From Sporosarcina sp. P13 (GTDB lineage Bacteria; Bacillota; Bacilli; Bacillales_A; Planococcaceae): 64,000 bases of DNA. Below the pieces are notes generated by a model. That model was not told the DNA's origin. It saw only the letters and a program-made list of their open reading frames with translations, and made no database searches. Location of the stretch: contig NZ_PDYM01000005.1 in NCBI RefSeq assembly GCF_002743055.1, positions 62,001 to 126,000 of the forward strand, given 5' to 3'. Position numbers and translations under genes: made by a program. The number at the start of each line of letters is the position of its first letter. The stretch's first letter is position 1. Positions 17,218 to 24,698 of the stretch are shown here, one piece after another.

Positions 17218-17757
17218 CTATAGTTTTTCACTCTGTGCAACATCTCTACAAATCCACTCTGCTGCACCTTGAAGATTGGGAAAAGCAGCATCTGCTAGAG
17301 GATCGGAATTTCCAATGAAGACTGTTTTCATCCTTGCCTTCTTACCCGCCACAATATCCGTATCAGTATCCCCAACCATATAAGATAAAGCTGGATTCAC
17401 ATTATATTTCTTAGCTAAATTATCGATCAATTGACTATTTGGTTTACGACATGCACACCCCGCCTTTGGCTTATGTGGACAATACACAACGTCATCGATG
17501 ATAGCACCTTCTTGACGAAGCACCTTCTTCATATGGTCATGAATTTTAATAAGTTGAGACTCTTTCATATAGCCGAGTCCTACCCCTCCTTGATTTGTGA
17601 CGACGAATACATAATCGAATACCGTATTCAACTGTTTAATCGCCTCTGCAACACCAGGTAATAAATATAACTGTGTTGGCTCATTAACGAACTTCACTCG
17701 CTCCGTCAACACTTCATTAATCACACCATCACGATCTAAAAAAACGGCTTTTTTCAT
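17218..17757 (-). CDS. HAD-IIIA phosphatase (GmhB/histidinol-phosphatase-like)
   Basis: The 179-aa protein begins with HAD motif I (FLDRDGVIN, nucleophile Asp8 and acid Asp10). Motif II is VVTNQGG, motif III Lys lies in CRKPNSQL, and motif IV is GDTDTDI. The zinc loop CPHKPKAGCACRKP is that of D-glycero-D-manno-heptose-1,7-bisphosphate 7-phosphatases and related histidinol phosphatases. No heptose pathway genes are nearby, so the true substrate is uncertain. AGGAG precedes the ATG. The last codons meet the decayed usp copy, and the end of the protein may have been reshaped by that deletion. Confidence 0.83.
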   Translation of the reverse strand: MKKAVFLDRDGVINEVLTERVKFVNEPTQLYLLPGVAEAIKQLNTVFDYVFVVTNQGGVGLGYMKESQLIKIHDHMKKVLRQEGAIIDDVVYCPHKPKAGCACRKPNSQLIDNLAKKYNVNPALSYMVGDTDTDIVAGKKARMKTVFIGNSDPLADAAFPNLQGAAEWICRDVAQSEKL

Positions 17758-17830
17758 GTAATTTCACTCCTGACATATTATAGGTCTACTCAACAGGTTC
17801 TCCTATACTACTGCCTTTATACAAATAAAG

Positions 17831-17863
17831 AAAACGTCAGCCGTATCATACGACTGACGTTAT
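17831..17863 (-). terminator. Terminator of bioY
   Basis: AACGTCAGCCGT (17833-17844) pairs with ACGACTGACGTT (17850-17861) with one mismatch around a 5-nt loop. The minus strand continues with TTTTC. Confidence 0.8.
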
Positions 17864-17884
17864 TAAATATATTTTTTCATTTGA

Positions 17885-18436
17885 TTAAGCCAATAATAAT
17901 CGATTAGCCAGTAGTCGTCCACGAACTAAAATCCCCGCGTATGCTGCAAGAAATGCTTTGATTACACCGCCAATTAGGAATGGCACAAAACCAGCCATAA
18001 ACGCCGCTGTCCAAGAAAGCTCCGCGATAAACTTCAACCATACCGTACCGAACGTCAATGCGACGAACATTCCAATCACATTCGCAACCATAGCGTGCGA
18101 AAACGTAAAACTCGTACGTTCCATATAATAACCTGTGATGAATGCTGTCGGTATGAACCCGATTAAGTATCCGCCGGTCGGTCCAAATATAACTCCTAAT
18201 CCTGAAGACATACCCGAAAAGACAGGAATCCCTACCGCACCCATCGCTAAATATACGAGAACCGTAATCGTTCCGTAGCGTGAGCCTAGTATCGTGGCGG
18301 CTAAACCGACTGCCAATGTTTGTCCTGTAATTGGAACGAGTGGTAATGGGATTGTTAACTGTGCCATTACACCAATAATCGCTGCGAATAATGCCGAAAC
18401 AATCATCATACGAAGTTTAGATCTTGAGTGTATCAT
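17885..18436 (-). CDS. bioY: BioY biotin transporter (S component)
   Basis: The 183-aa membrane protein has six hydrophobic helices and the BioY signatures VPITGQTLAVGLAA (near 34) and GPTGGYLIGFI. BioY captures biotin at the membrane and works with the ECF energising module or alone. The gene is monocistronic. Its upstream region carries a palindrome and a BirA-like dyad, which points to biotin repression. A strong AAAGGAGG site precedes the ATG. No biotin synthesis gene is next to it. Confidence 0.93.
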   Translation of the reverse strand: MIHSRSKLRMMIVSALFAAIIGVMAQLTIPLPLVPITGQTLAVGLAATILGSRYGTITVLVYLAMGAVGIPVFSGMSSGLGVIFGPTGGYLIGFIPTAFITGYYMERTSFTFSHAMVANVIGMFVALTFGTVWLKFIAELSWTAAFMAGFVPFLIGGVIKAFLAAYAGILVRGRLLANRLLLA

Positions 18437-18454
18437 TCTATGTAACCTCCTTTT

Positions 18455-18485
18455 GAGTAAACCACATTATATATAATGTTGACAT
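18455..18485 (-). promoter_or_regulatory. Candidate BirA operator upstream of bioY
   Basis: Half-sites GTCAAC and GTTTAC (minus strand) are spaced by exactly 15 nt, as in the Gram-positive BirA box GTTAAC-N14-16-GTTAAC. Between them lies the perfect 16-bp palindrome ACATTATATATAATGT (18464-18479). Each half-site has mismatches to the consensus, so this rests mainly on position and spacing. Confidence 0.5.
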
Positions 18486-18585
18486 TCATTTTATCCCATG
18501 GGAATTTTAGTGTCAATGTGTTAAAAGGTTTTTTACAGCTTCTCTTCTACTTTCATTTGTAATAAGAGAAAAGAAGCGTGACCGT

Positions 18586-18728
18586 ATGGCTGACAAACGT
18601 TTTGAAGTTATTGAAAACAAGGGAAGTTGACACAATTTCAAGTGATTCGTGATAATCAGACCGGTGTATTGTATATGTCCTATAGCGTTGCTTATTGTTT
18701 AACCTTGACGGTTATGGTTGATCAGTGA
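18586..18728 (+). pseudogene. Frameshifted DUF6440-like small gene
   Basis: An ATG at 18586 starts MADKRFEVIENKGS and meets TGA at 18628. The frame continuing from 18630 reads TQFQVIRDNQTGVLYM followed by SYSVAYCLTLTVMVDQ to a TGA at 18726. Joined, these resemble the start of small DUF6440 proteins (RFEV..., QVIRD-x-x-TGV-x-Y, then GLT-x-x-D). One frameshift near 18628 breaks the frame and the usual C-terminal segment is missing. The family assignment is from memory of its pattern. Confidence 0.6.
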
Positions 18729-18741
18729 ATTATTCTCAATT

Positions 18742-18789
18742 AAATAATCCCTGCTTTGAGTAATTTTTCAAACTCAGCAGGGATTATTT
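18742..18789. terminator. Strong bidirectional terminator
   Basis: Perfect 14-bp arms AAATAATCCCTGCT (18742-18755) and AGCAGGGATTATTT (18776-18789) end the GGDEF gene on the minus strand and the DUF6440-like remnant on the plus strand. Confidence 0.88.
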
Positions 18790-18798
18790 ACGATATTC

Positions 18799-19434
18799 CT
18801 ATATATTTTTCATTTCATACATCGATCTATCTGCATGTTGAACTAACATTTCAAAGCTCTCACCATCGTCTGGATAAACAGCTATGCCAATCGATGCGTC
18901 AATCGAAGTAATGGGTTCCATATTCAAATTAGTCAATTGCTTTTTTAAGTTGCTAACGTACTCTGCTTGAAAACCTTCTTTAACATTCGGAATGACATGC
19001 ACAAATTCGTCGCCTCCCCAACGTACAATGAGATCACCGCTTTTCGCATTCATTTTTATAAGATCAGCAACGCGTCGTAGCAATTCATCACCTTTTTGAT
19101 GACCATATGTATCATTTACAACCTTAAAGTCATCCAGATCAATCAAGACAACGCCAAGTTTTTTTCCTGTACACCTACATGCGTAAGCCTGCTTTTTAAA
19201 TGCTTTATCAATGGTTCGCCTATTATACGCATTTGTTAGTGGATCTTTCTCGGCATAAAATCTAGCCAAGTCATACTGCCAACCACCGATCCAAGCAACT
19301 ATTGAGAAAATGGCTGTTAAAATAAAAAAGCTTGGTTCAAACAGATATCCCAAATATTGATGGTAATAGTAATACCGGATCACATTAAACAGAATAACAA
19401 CCCCAACAGAAAAAAACCTTCCCCTATAACTCAT
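18799..19434 (-). CDS. Membrane diguanylate cyclase (GGDEF protein)
   Basis: Two hydrophobic segments (residues about 8-50) are followed by a GGDEF domain with an intact active site (RWGGDEF) and the conserved substrate loop DPLTNAYNRR. The domain makes c-di-GMP from two GTP at the membrane. The inhibitory I-site RxxD is KSGD here, lacking the arginine, so product inhibition is probably weak or absent. The 211-residue protein has no sensory domain beyond its short membrane part. GGAGAG precedes the ATG. No EAL or PilZ gene is nearby. Confidence 0.9.
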   Translation of the reverse strand: MSYRGRFFSVGVVILFNVIRYYYYHQYLGYLFEPSFFILTAIFSIVAWIGGWQYDLARFYAEKDPLTNAYNRRTIDKAFKKQAYACRCTGKKLGVVLIDLDDFKVVNDTYGHQKGDELLRRVADLIKMNAKSGDLIVRWGGDEFVHVIPNVKEGFQAEYVSNLKKQLTNLNMEPITSIDASIGIAVYPDDGESFEMLVQHADRSMYEMKNI

Positions 19435-19658
19435 ACATACTCTCCAAATCTGACTGTCTTTATTCTAATTTTAACATAGATGAATTAGACTAGAAATGAT
19501 TATCGTTTTTAAGAAACAAGATAAGAGATTTAGCTTTGATACTATATCCTGGACGTCCAAAAGACTGACTATAAAAACGGCCAACCAACCCATTTGACAT
19601 ACACTCCCTAATCGAAGTGACCTATCAATTAATAGAATGTAACTCGTTTATTAGCATC

Positions 19659-20225
19659 TCATACACGAAGCGAACCGCGGAATCCCCTAGCCGCATAGTA
19701 CGATTCTGCTCCATTATGATATACAAAAATCGTATCGTAGCGACGATCACAAAATAGTGCCCCTCCAAGTTTTCTAATATCAGCAGGTGTTTGCACCCAG
19801 CTCGACGTTTTCTTATCAAACTCTCCAAGCCGCTGAAGTTCCCGGTATTGTTCTTCCGTCAACAGCTCAATCCCCATCTTCTCTGCAAGTTTCATTGCAT
19901 TATGCTCGGGTTTATTTTTCTTCCTAGACTCCAGCGCTTTCAAATCATAGCACGTACTTCTACGCCCAATAGGACTCTCTGCTGAACAATCGTAAAAAAT
20001 GAATTCATTAGTTGTTTCATCGTATCCTACAACATCCGGCTCCCCGCCTGTTTCTTCCATCTTACTAAGTGACCACATTTTTTCGACATTTGTTTCAAGC
20101 TTCTTTTGTACGTTTTGCCATTCGATATTTATGTGGCGGGTCGTATTTTTCTCAAAACGTTCTTGTAAAGTTGTAAGTAGTTGCTCTTGCTGTTCTATTG
20201 CTAACTTTTTTGTGCTATTAGTCAT
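19659..20225 (-). CDS. DUF4256 domain protein
   Basis: The 188-aa soluble protein matches the DUF4256 pattern along its length: an N-terminal helix (LLTTLQERFEKNTTRH), then GGEPDVVGYDETTNEFIFYDCSAE (here broken as GGEPDVVGYD and EFIFYDCSAE), then SWVQTPADIRKLGGALFCD and YHNGAESYY. The function is unknown. AGGAGG lies 8 nt before the ATG. It stands alone on the minus strand with no informative neighbour. Confidence 0.85.
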   Translation of the reverse strand: MTNSTKKLAIEQQEQLLTTLQERFEKNTTRHINIEWQNVQKKLETNVEKMWSLSKMEETGGEPDVVGYDETTNEFIFYDCSAESPIGRRSTCYDLKALESRKKNKPEHNAMKLAEKMGIELLTEEQYRELQRLGEFDKKTSSWVQTPADIRKLGGALFCDRRYDTIFVYHNGAESYYAARGFRGSLRV

Positions 20226-20400
20226 GTTGAATTCCTCCTAATGTTTTCATAACTATCAATTAAATTATTAATATGCACTACTAAGATTATCATGAAACAA
20301 TGAAAAAGATACCTGATCCACGTACTAATCAAAACTACTATCAGAAACTTTCCCACTAGCATTTCAATAAAGGTAAAATAAGTAACTAGAGGAGTCCGCT
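20226..20400. other. Intergenic stretch upstream of the small-gene remnant
   Basis: This AT-rich DNA holds the start region of the DUF4256 gene and a ribosome-site-like AGAGGAG (20388-20394) in front of the interrupted small frame at 20401. I see no other feature. Confidence 0.4.
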
Positions 20401-20562
20401 ATGTTTGTATACTTATTATAAGTGTTTATCGTAAATGTTAAAGTTTGTGGTGCACAAGGATTAAAAAATGCCGAACATTACTCCCTTGCTTCTGTCTCGG
20501 AGGCCATTGTTGTGACAGCAACATGTGATGTACGGGTGAGCCGATTATCTAAATATATGTAA
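20401..20562 (+). pseudogene. Unidentified interrupted small gene before a strong terminator
   Basis: AGAGGAG precedes an ATG at 20401. After six codons the frame meets TAA (20419-20421), then continues in the same frame for 46 codons from a GTG at 20422 (containing VNVKVCGAQGLKNAEHYS and VVTATCDVRVS) to TAA at 20560. A strong plus-strand terminator begins 2 bp later, so transcription in this direction is likely. I recognise no family. It is either a gene broken by the early stop or a short gene using the GTG. Confidence 0.4.
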
Positions 20563-20563
20563 A

Positions 20564-20613
20564 GAGCCTGTGCAACAGCGTATGGATTATACGCTGTTGC
20601 ACAGACTCTTTTT
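20564..20613 (+). terminator. Strong terminator after the small-gene remnant
   Basis: Arms of 19 nt (20564-20582 and 20590-20608) pair with one mismatch around a 7-nt loop, followed by TTTTT. The A-rich left flank is short, so it works mainly on the plus strand. Confidence 0.88.
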
Positions 20614-20682
20614 AATTTAACTGAAAATGATCTGGTTTAGTAAAGTAATTGTTTCACTGGCTCAACATCAAACGATAACCAT

Positions 20683-21168
20683 TTACTTTTTTTCTACAAT
20701 CTCCATACCCTTTTGATCCAATAAATATTGAAGTCCTGCACGGAAATTTGTAAAAGCACGTATCTGATTAAAGTTATCCACTTTCGATAAGATCAAATGT
20801 TGCGCAAAAGCAGGTGAGAATCCTACAAAGATTGTTTCAGTGCCCATCAACTTTAATACACTGACTAATTCATTAATCTTTTCACTTAAATTATCATACC
20901 CCATGTTCTCTTCAACTTCGAGCGTGCTAATGTCGGTAAAATCAATGATAACCGTGAGAATATCATTGGAAGGTATTCTTCGAACGATTTTTTCTTGGAT
21001 CAGCATAAAACGCTGAACTGACAGAACTCCAGTAAGCGGGACTAATATCGTGTCTGGCACGATAGAAGGGATGATTGGTGCAGACAATTCCTCAATTAGC
21101 TTTTCATAAACAATGATTTTCTCTTTAAGTGCTATAATTTCTTCTGTTGTATCTTGTACTTTGTTCAT
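20683..21168 (-). CDS. STAS-domain protein (RsbR/RsbS-like)
   Basis: The 161-aa protein has an N-terminal helix (EEIIALKEKIIVYEKLIEE) joined to a STAS domain like those of RsbR co-antagonists (LSAPIIPSIVPDTILVPLTG, IIDFTDISTLEVEENMG). The Thr that the RsbT kinase phosphorylates in RsbR (in a D-T-x-V-A pattern) is not conserved here, where S-T-L-E-V-E is found. It may be a stressosome-like component or an unrelated STAS regulator. The N-terminal globin-like sensor of RsbR proteins is absent. GGTGAGG precedes the ATG. Confidence 0.8.
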   Translation of the reverse strand: MNKVQDTTEEIIALKEKIIVYEKLIEELSAPIIPSIVPDTILVPLTGVLSVQRFMLIQEKIVRRIPSNDILTVIIDFTDISTLEVEENMGYDNLSEKINELVSVLKLMGTETIFVGFSPAFAQHLILSKVDNFNQIRAFTNFRAGLQYLLDQKGMEIVEKK

Positions 21169-21269
21169 AGTAGTTCCTCACCTTTTCCATTGAAACTGTA
21201 TATTGATATCCGTAGTTTTTTATACATTTAGTATAACACAGTTCGCTTTTTTTGATTGTTGCAAGCCTA

Positions 21270-21331
21270 CGTAAAGTATATATAAAGGTCATTTTATTGA
21301 AGAATCTATGCTACTCTATATATACTTAACG
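21270..21331. repeat. Long inverted repeat between divergent genes
   Basis: CGTAAAGTATATATA (21270-21284) and TATATATACTTAACG (21317-21331) are complementary at 14 of 15 positions with a 32-nt spacer. It lies 34 bp before mtnE. It could be a paired operator, an overlapping set of promoters or an RNA hairpin in the mtnE leader. Confidence 0.6.
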
Positions 21332-21364
21332 CAATCATTACTTTAAAGAGAGAAGGAATAATTC

Positions 21365-22531
21365 ATGGCACTATCCAACCGGTTACAAAAGCTACCTCCA
21401 CATTTCTTTACTTTACTATTAAAAAAAATAGAAAAAGCAATGGCAGATGGTAGAGATGTTATTAATTTAGGTCGAGGGAATCCTGATCAGCCGACACCTC
21501 CGCATATTATTAAAGCATTGCAGGAAGCAGTAGAAGATCCCGCGACTCACGGCTACTCTCCTTTCAGAGGGACACTTGAATTAAGACAAGCAGTTGCGGA
21601 ATATTACCTGCGCGAATATGGTGTCACCGTTGATCCCGAAACAGAAGTTGCCGTGCTTGGCGGTACAAAGATTGGCGTCGTAGAGCTACCGCTAGCGATT
21701 ATGAATGAAGGCGAATTACTACTGTTGCCTGACCCGGGATATCCGGATTACTTATCAGGAATCAGCCTAGCAGATATACGTTTTGAGACTATGCCTTTGC
21801 TAAAGGAAAACGGATTTTTCCCCGATTATGACGCATTGCCGGAAGATCAGAAAAAAGATGCAAAACTGATGTATTTAAATTATCCAAGCAATCCAACAGG
21901 CGTCACAGCAACACCAGACTTTTATGAAAAGACCGTCGCTTTTGCTAAAGAACATAATATTGCTGTCTTACAGGATTTTGCGTATGGGGGCATTGGCTTT
22001 GAAGGTAAGAAGCCGATTAGCTTTTTACAGACAGAAGGCGCCAAAGATGTCGGCATCGAGATGTTGTCTCTTTCTAAAATGTATAATATGGCGGGATGGC
22101 GTGTCGGCTTTGCTGTCGGAAACTCCGAAATAATAGAAGCGTTAAATATATTACAAGACCACTTATTCACAAGCATCTTCCCAGCAGTTCAGCGCGCAGC
22201 CATTGAAGCGTTGACAGGTCCGCAACAATGCGTCGACGAGTTAATTGCGCTCTATCAAAAACGTCTCACTGTATTGCTGACAGAATGTGAACGCATCGGT
22301 TGGAACGTAACAGCGCCTACCGGTTCATTTTTCGCATGGCTTCCTGTTCCTGAAGGATTCACAAGCGAAACCTTCGCTAATTTATTATTAGATAAAGCAG
22401 ATGTCGCCGTATCAGCAGGAAATGGTTTCGGCATGTACGGTGAAGGTTATATCCGCGTCGGTTTACTCGAAAGTGAAGAACGCCTACAAGAAGCAGTTCG
22501 TCGCATTGAAAAGCTCGGATTGTTTAAATAA
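21365..22531 (+). CDS. mtnE: Aminotransferase MtnE-like (methionine salvage)
   Basis: The 388-aa class I/II aminotransferase closely resembles Bacillus MtnE along its length (INLGRGNPDQPTPPHI, YSPFRGTLELR, MLSLSKMYNMAGWRVGFAVG, GYIRVGLL). The PLP lysine is in SLSKMYNMAGWR. MtnE transaminates 2-oxo-4-methylthiobutyrate to methionine in the last step of methylthioadenosine salvage. None of mtnABCDKUWX is nearby, so it is a stand-alone gene here and could act on other 2-oxo acids. AGAAGG precedes the ATG. I saw no SAM riboswitch in the leader. Confidence 0.82.
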   Translation: MALSNRLQKLPPHFFTLLLKKIEKAMADGRDVINLGRGNPDQPTPPHIIKALQEAVEDPATHGYSPFRGTLELRQAVAEYYLREYGVTVDPETEVAVLGGTKIGVVELPLAIMNEGELLLLPDPGYPDYLSGISLADIRFETMPLLKENGFFPDYDALPEDQKKDAKLMYLNYPSNPTGVTATPDFYEKTVAFAKEHNIAVLQDFAYGGIGFEGKKPISFLQTEGAKDVGIEMLSLSKMYNMAGWRVGFAVGNSEIIEALNILQDHLFTSIFPAVQRAAIEALTGPQQCVDELIALYQKRLTVLLTECERIGWNVTAPTGSFFAWLPVPEGFTSETFANLLLDKADVAVSAGNGFGMYGEGYIRVGLLESEERLQEAVRRIEKLGLFK

Positions 22532-22546
22532 AACGTTATATGTACT

Positions 22547-22592
22547 AAGCCTCCCTTTCATTCCATTGTCTTTGGAATTGAAACGGAGGCTT
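22547..22592. terminator. Hairpin between convergent mtnE and dus
   Basis: AAGCCTCCCTTTCATTCCA (22547-22565) pairs with 22573-22592 with one mismatch and one bulge. There is no long U tract, so termination strength is uncertain. Confidence 0.6.
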
Positions 22593-22617
22593 ATTCGGTG
22601 TGATATTCTGGAAACTT

Positions 22618-23592
22618 CTATAACAATCCTTGAGTAGATTTCAAGTCGTCGAGCAACGCACGTACTTCATCAGTTGTATTGGTACTCATCAATTCATTTC
22701 GCAATTCAGCTGCTCCCCGGAACCCTTTTACATAAATCTTGAAAAAGCGACGGAGTGGTTTGAAAAGACGCGGTTCAAGTTCTGTTGAATATTTATCGAA
22801 AAGATCAAGATGAAGACGCAATAAATCAAGCAACTCTTCACTGCTATGCTCTTTTTTCTCCGTTTCAAATGCGTATGGATTCGCGAAGATCCCTCGTCCG
22901 ATCATGACGCCATCTACACCATACTTTTCAACAAGCTCTAATCCCATTTGACGATCTTCAATATCTCCGTTGATCGTCAACAGTGTATCAGGTGCTACTT
23001 CATCACGAAGCTTCTTAATCTCCGGGATTAGTTCCCAATGCGCTTCCCCATTGCTCATTTCCTTCCGGGTGCGCAAATGAATCGACAAATTGGCGATGTC
23101 CTGCTCCAATACATGTCTCAGCCAGCCACGCCACTCATCCACATCCGTATAGCCGAGACGCGTCTTCAAGCTGACAGGTAATCCTCCAGCCTTTGCTGCT
23201 TGTATAATTGCGGCTGCCGTTTCTGGGTGATTAATCAAACCACTGCCCTTGCCTTTTGCCGCTACGTTTGGCACGGGGCATCCCATATTAATATCCAATC
23301 CTTTAAACCCTAGCTCTGCCATCCCAATACTCATATCTCGGAAATGGTCAGGCTTATCTCCCCAAATATGTGCAACAATCGGCTGTTCGTCTTCTGTAAA
23401 CGCTAAACGTCCGCGTACACTAAAGATCCCCTCTGGATGACAAAAACTTTCTGTATTCGTAAACTCCGTGAAAAATACATCTGGACGCGCAGCTTCGCTC
23501 ACTACATGGCGAAAGACAACATCTGTTACGTCCTCCATTGGTGCTAATATGAAAAATGGCCGTGGTAAATCACGCCAAAAGTTATTACTCAT
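22618..23592 (-). CDS. tRNA-dihydrouridine synthase
   Basis: A Dus-family FMN enzyme of about 324 aa. The N-terminus is [11 protein letters not shown]. The catalytic cysteine is in [18 protein letters not shown] (about residue 105), and the phosphate-binding [15 protein letters not shown] is near the C-terminal third. It reduces uridine in the tRNA D loop with NADPH. The ATG at 23592 (MSNNFW) is chosen; the upstream TTG sits too close to AGAGGA. The form is that of the Firmicute Dus group that is not DusB/NifR3. Target positions cannot be assigned. Confidence 0.9.
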   Translation of the reverse strand: MSNNFWRDLPRPFFILAPMEDVTDVVFRHVVSEAARPDVFFTEFTNTESFCHPEGIFSVRGRLAFTEDEQPIVAHIWGDKPDHFRDMSIGMAELGFKGLDINMGCPVPNVAAKGKGSGLINHPETAAAIIQAAKAGGLPVSLKTRLGYTDVDEWRGWLRHVLEQDIANLSIHLRTRKEMSNGEAHWELIPEIKKLRDEVAPDTLLTINGDIEDRQMGLELVEKYGVDGVMIGRGIFANPYAFETEKKEHSSEELLDLLRLHLDLFDKYSTELEPRLFKPLRRFFKIYVKGFRGAAELRNELMSTNTTDEVRALLDDLKSTQGLL

Positions 23593-23791
23593 TGTTGTTT
23601 TCAAATCCTCTCATCATAACTTGCATCGTGCGTACGTGATACGGATGCCAGTCATACCATTATACAAAAAACGTCAGCATATTCCACTATCTTTGGCATG
23701 AAGTGTTGAAACAATGTTGAATTAATACAGCTCTTAGTATTTGATTTTCTATGGTATGATAGAGTCAAATTTTTCTACGATGGAGGATATT

Positions 23792-24640
23792 ATGAAAAAA
23801 GTTGCTGTTATACAGGATCTATCATCATTTGGTAAGTGCTCATTGACGGCTGCCATTCCCGTGCTTTCCGTAATGGGTGTGCAAGCATGCCCATTACCAA
23901 CAGCTATTCTTTCTGCACAAACAGAATACCCCAGTTTTTTCTGTGAAGACCTAACGGCTAATATGCCGATGTTCATAAAAGAATGGCATAACTTACACGA
24001 ACATTTCGAAGGGATACACACAGGCTTTATAACCGGGAAAGACCAAATTAGCCATATCCTTAATTTCCTAGACATATTCCATAAAGAAGATACTACGTTG
24101 CTTGTAGATCCTGTAATGGGCGATACTGGAAATGCGTATACAAACTTTGATGAAGAACTACTCGCGTATATGAAAGTTTTGGTCAAGCGTGCAAATATCG
24201 TAACACCAAACTTGACCGAGTGTTGCCTTCTGACCGGATTATCCTATAGCTCCCTCAATCGATATGTAGATGAAAAAGACTTTTTAAAGAAAATAGAAGA
24301 AACCGGACTACAACTAGCGCAAGAGACCGGTGCACAGATCATCATCACAGGAATTAATCCGCCAACCGGACCGACGAATACACAATCAATTGGCAATATG
24401 TACATCGACAGTAAACATTCCATCTATAGCTCTATTCCGTATAACGGCAGAAGTTACTCTGGCACGGGTGATTTATTTGCATCGGTCATGATGGGAAGTC
24501 TTATGCGCGGCGAAACTCTTACCCAGGCAATCCAGCTAGCAGAAACTTTTTTGACTGCTGCTATACAGGACACTCACTTAGAAGACATACCTACCATAGC
24601 GGGGGTTAACTTTGAGAAGTTTTTACGTATGTTGTTGTAA
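23792..24640 (+). CDS. Pyridoxal/pyridoxamine kinase (PdxK/PdxY-like)
   Basis: The start at 23792 has GGAGG 7 nt upstream; the longer frame does not. The 282-aa ribokinase-fold enzyme begins VAVIQDLSSFGKCSLTAAIP, has VDPVMGDTGN, and carries the catalytic Asp in GRSYSGTGDLFAS. It phosphorylates pyridoxal or pyridoxamine in salvage of the B6 cofactor. Some relatives phosphorylate hydroxymethylpyrimidine. No partner gene is adjacent. Expression appears monocistronic, with a strong terminator after it. Confidence 0.87.
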   Translation: MKKVAVIQDLSSFGKCSLTAAIPVLSVMGVQACPLPTAILSAQTEYPSFFCEDLTANMPMFIKEWHNLHEHFEGIHTGFITGKDQISHILNFLDIFHKEDTTLLVDPVMGDTGNAYTNFDEELLAYMKVLVKRANIVTPNLTECCLLTGLSYSSLNRYVDEKDFLKKIEETGLQLAQETGAQIIITGINPPTGPTNTQSIGNMYIDSKHSIYSSIPYNGRSYSGTGDLFASVMMGSLMRGETLTQAIQLAETFLTAAIQDTHLEDIPTIAGVNFEKFLRMLL

Positions 24641-24645
24641 AGATT

Positions 24646-24673
24646 AAAAGGTACCGGATCCCCGGTACCTTTT
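24646..24673. terminator. Bidirectional terminator
   Basis: Perfect arms AAAAGGTACCGG (24646-24657) and CCGGTACCTTTT (24662-24673) with a 4-nt loop end both the kinase gene and the BCCT gene. Confidence 0.9.
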
Positions 24674-24698
24674 ACTTATATTAAGCCAAAAGTAAAGG

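Noticed and set aside
21180-21364. SAM or T-box riboswitch before mtnE
   Set aside because: No conserved core or terminator/antiterminator pair was seen; only the inverted repeat at 21270-21331.
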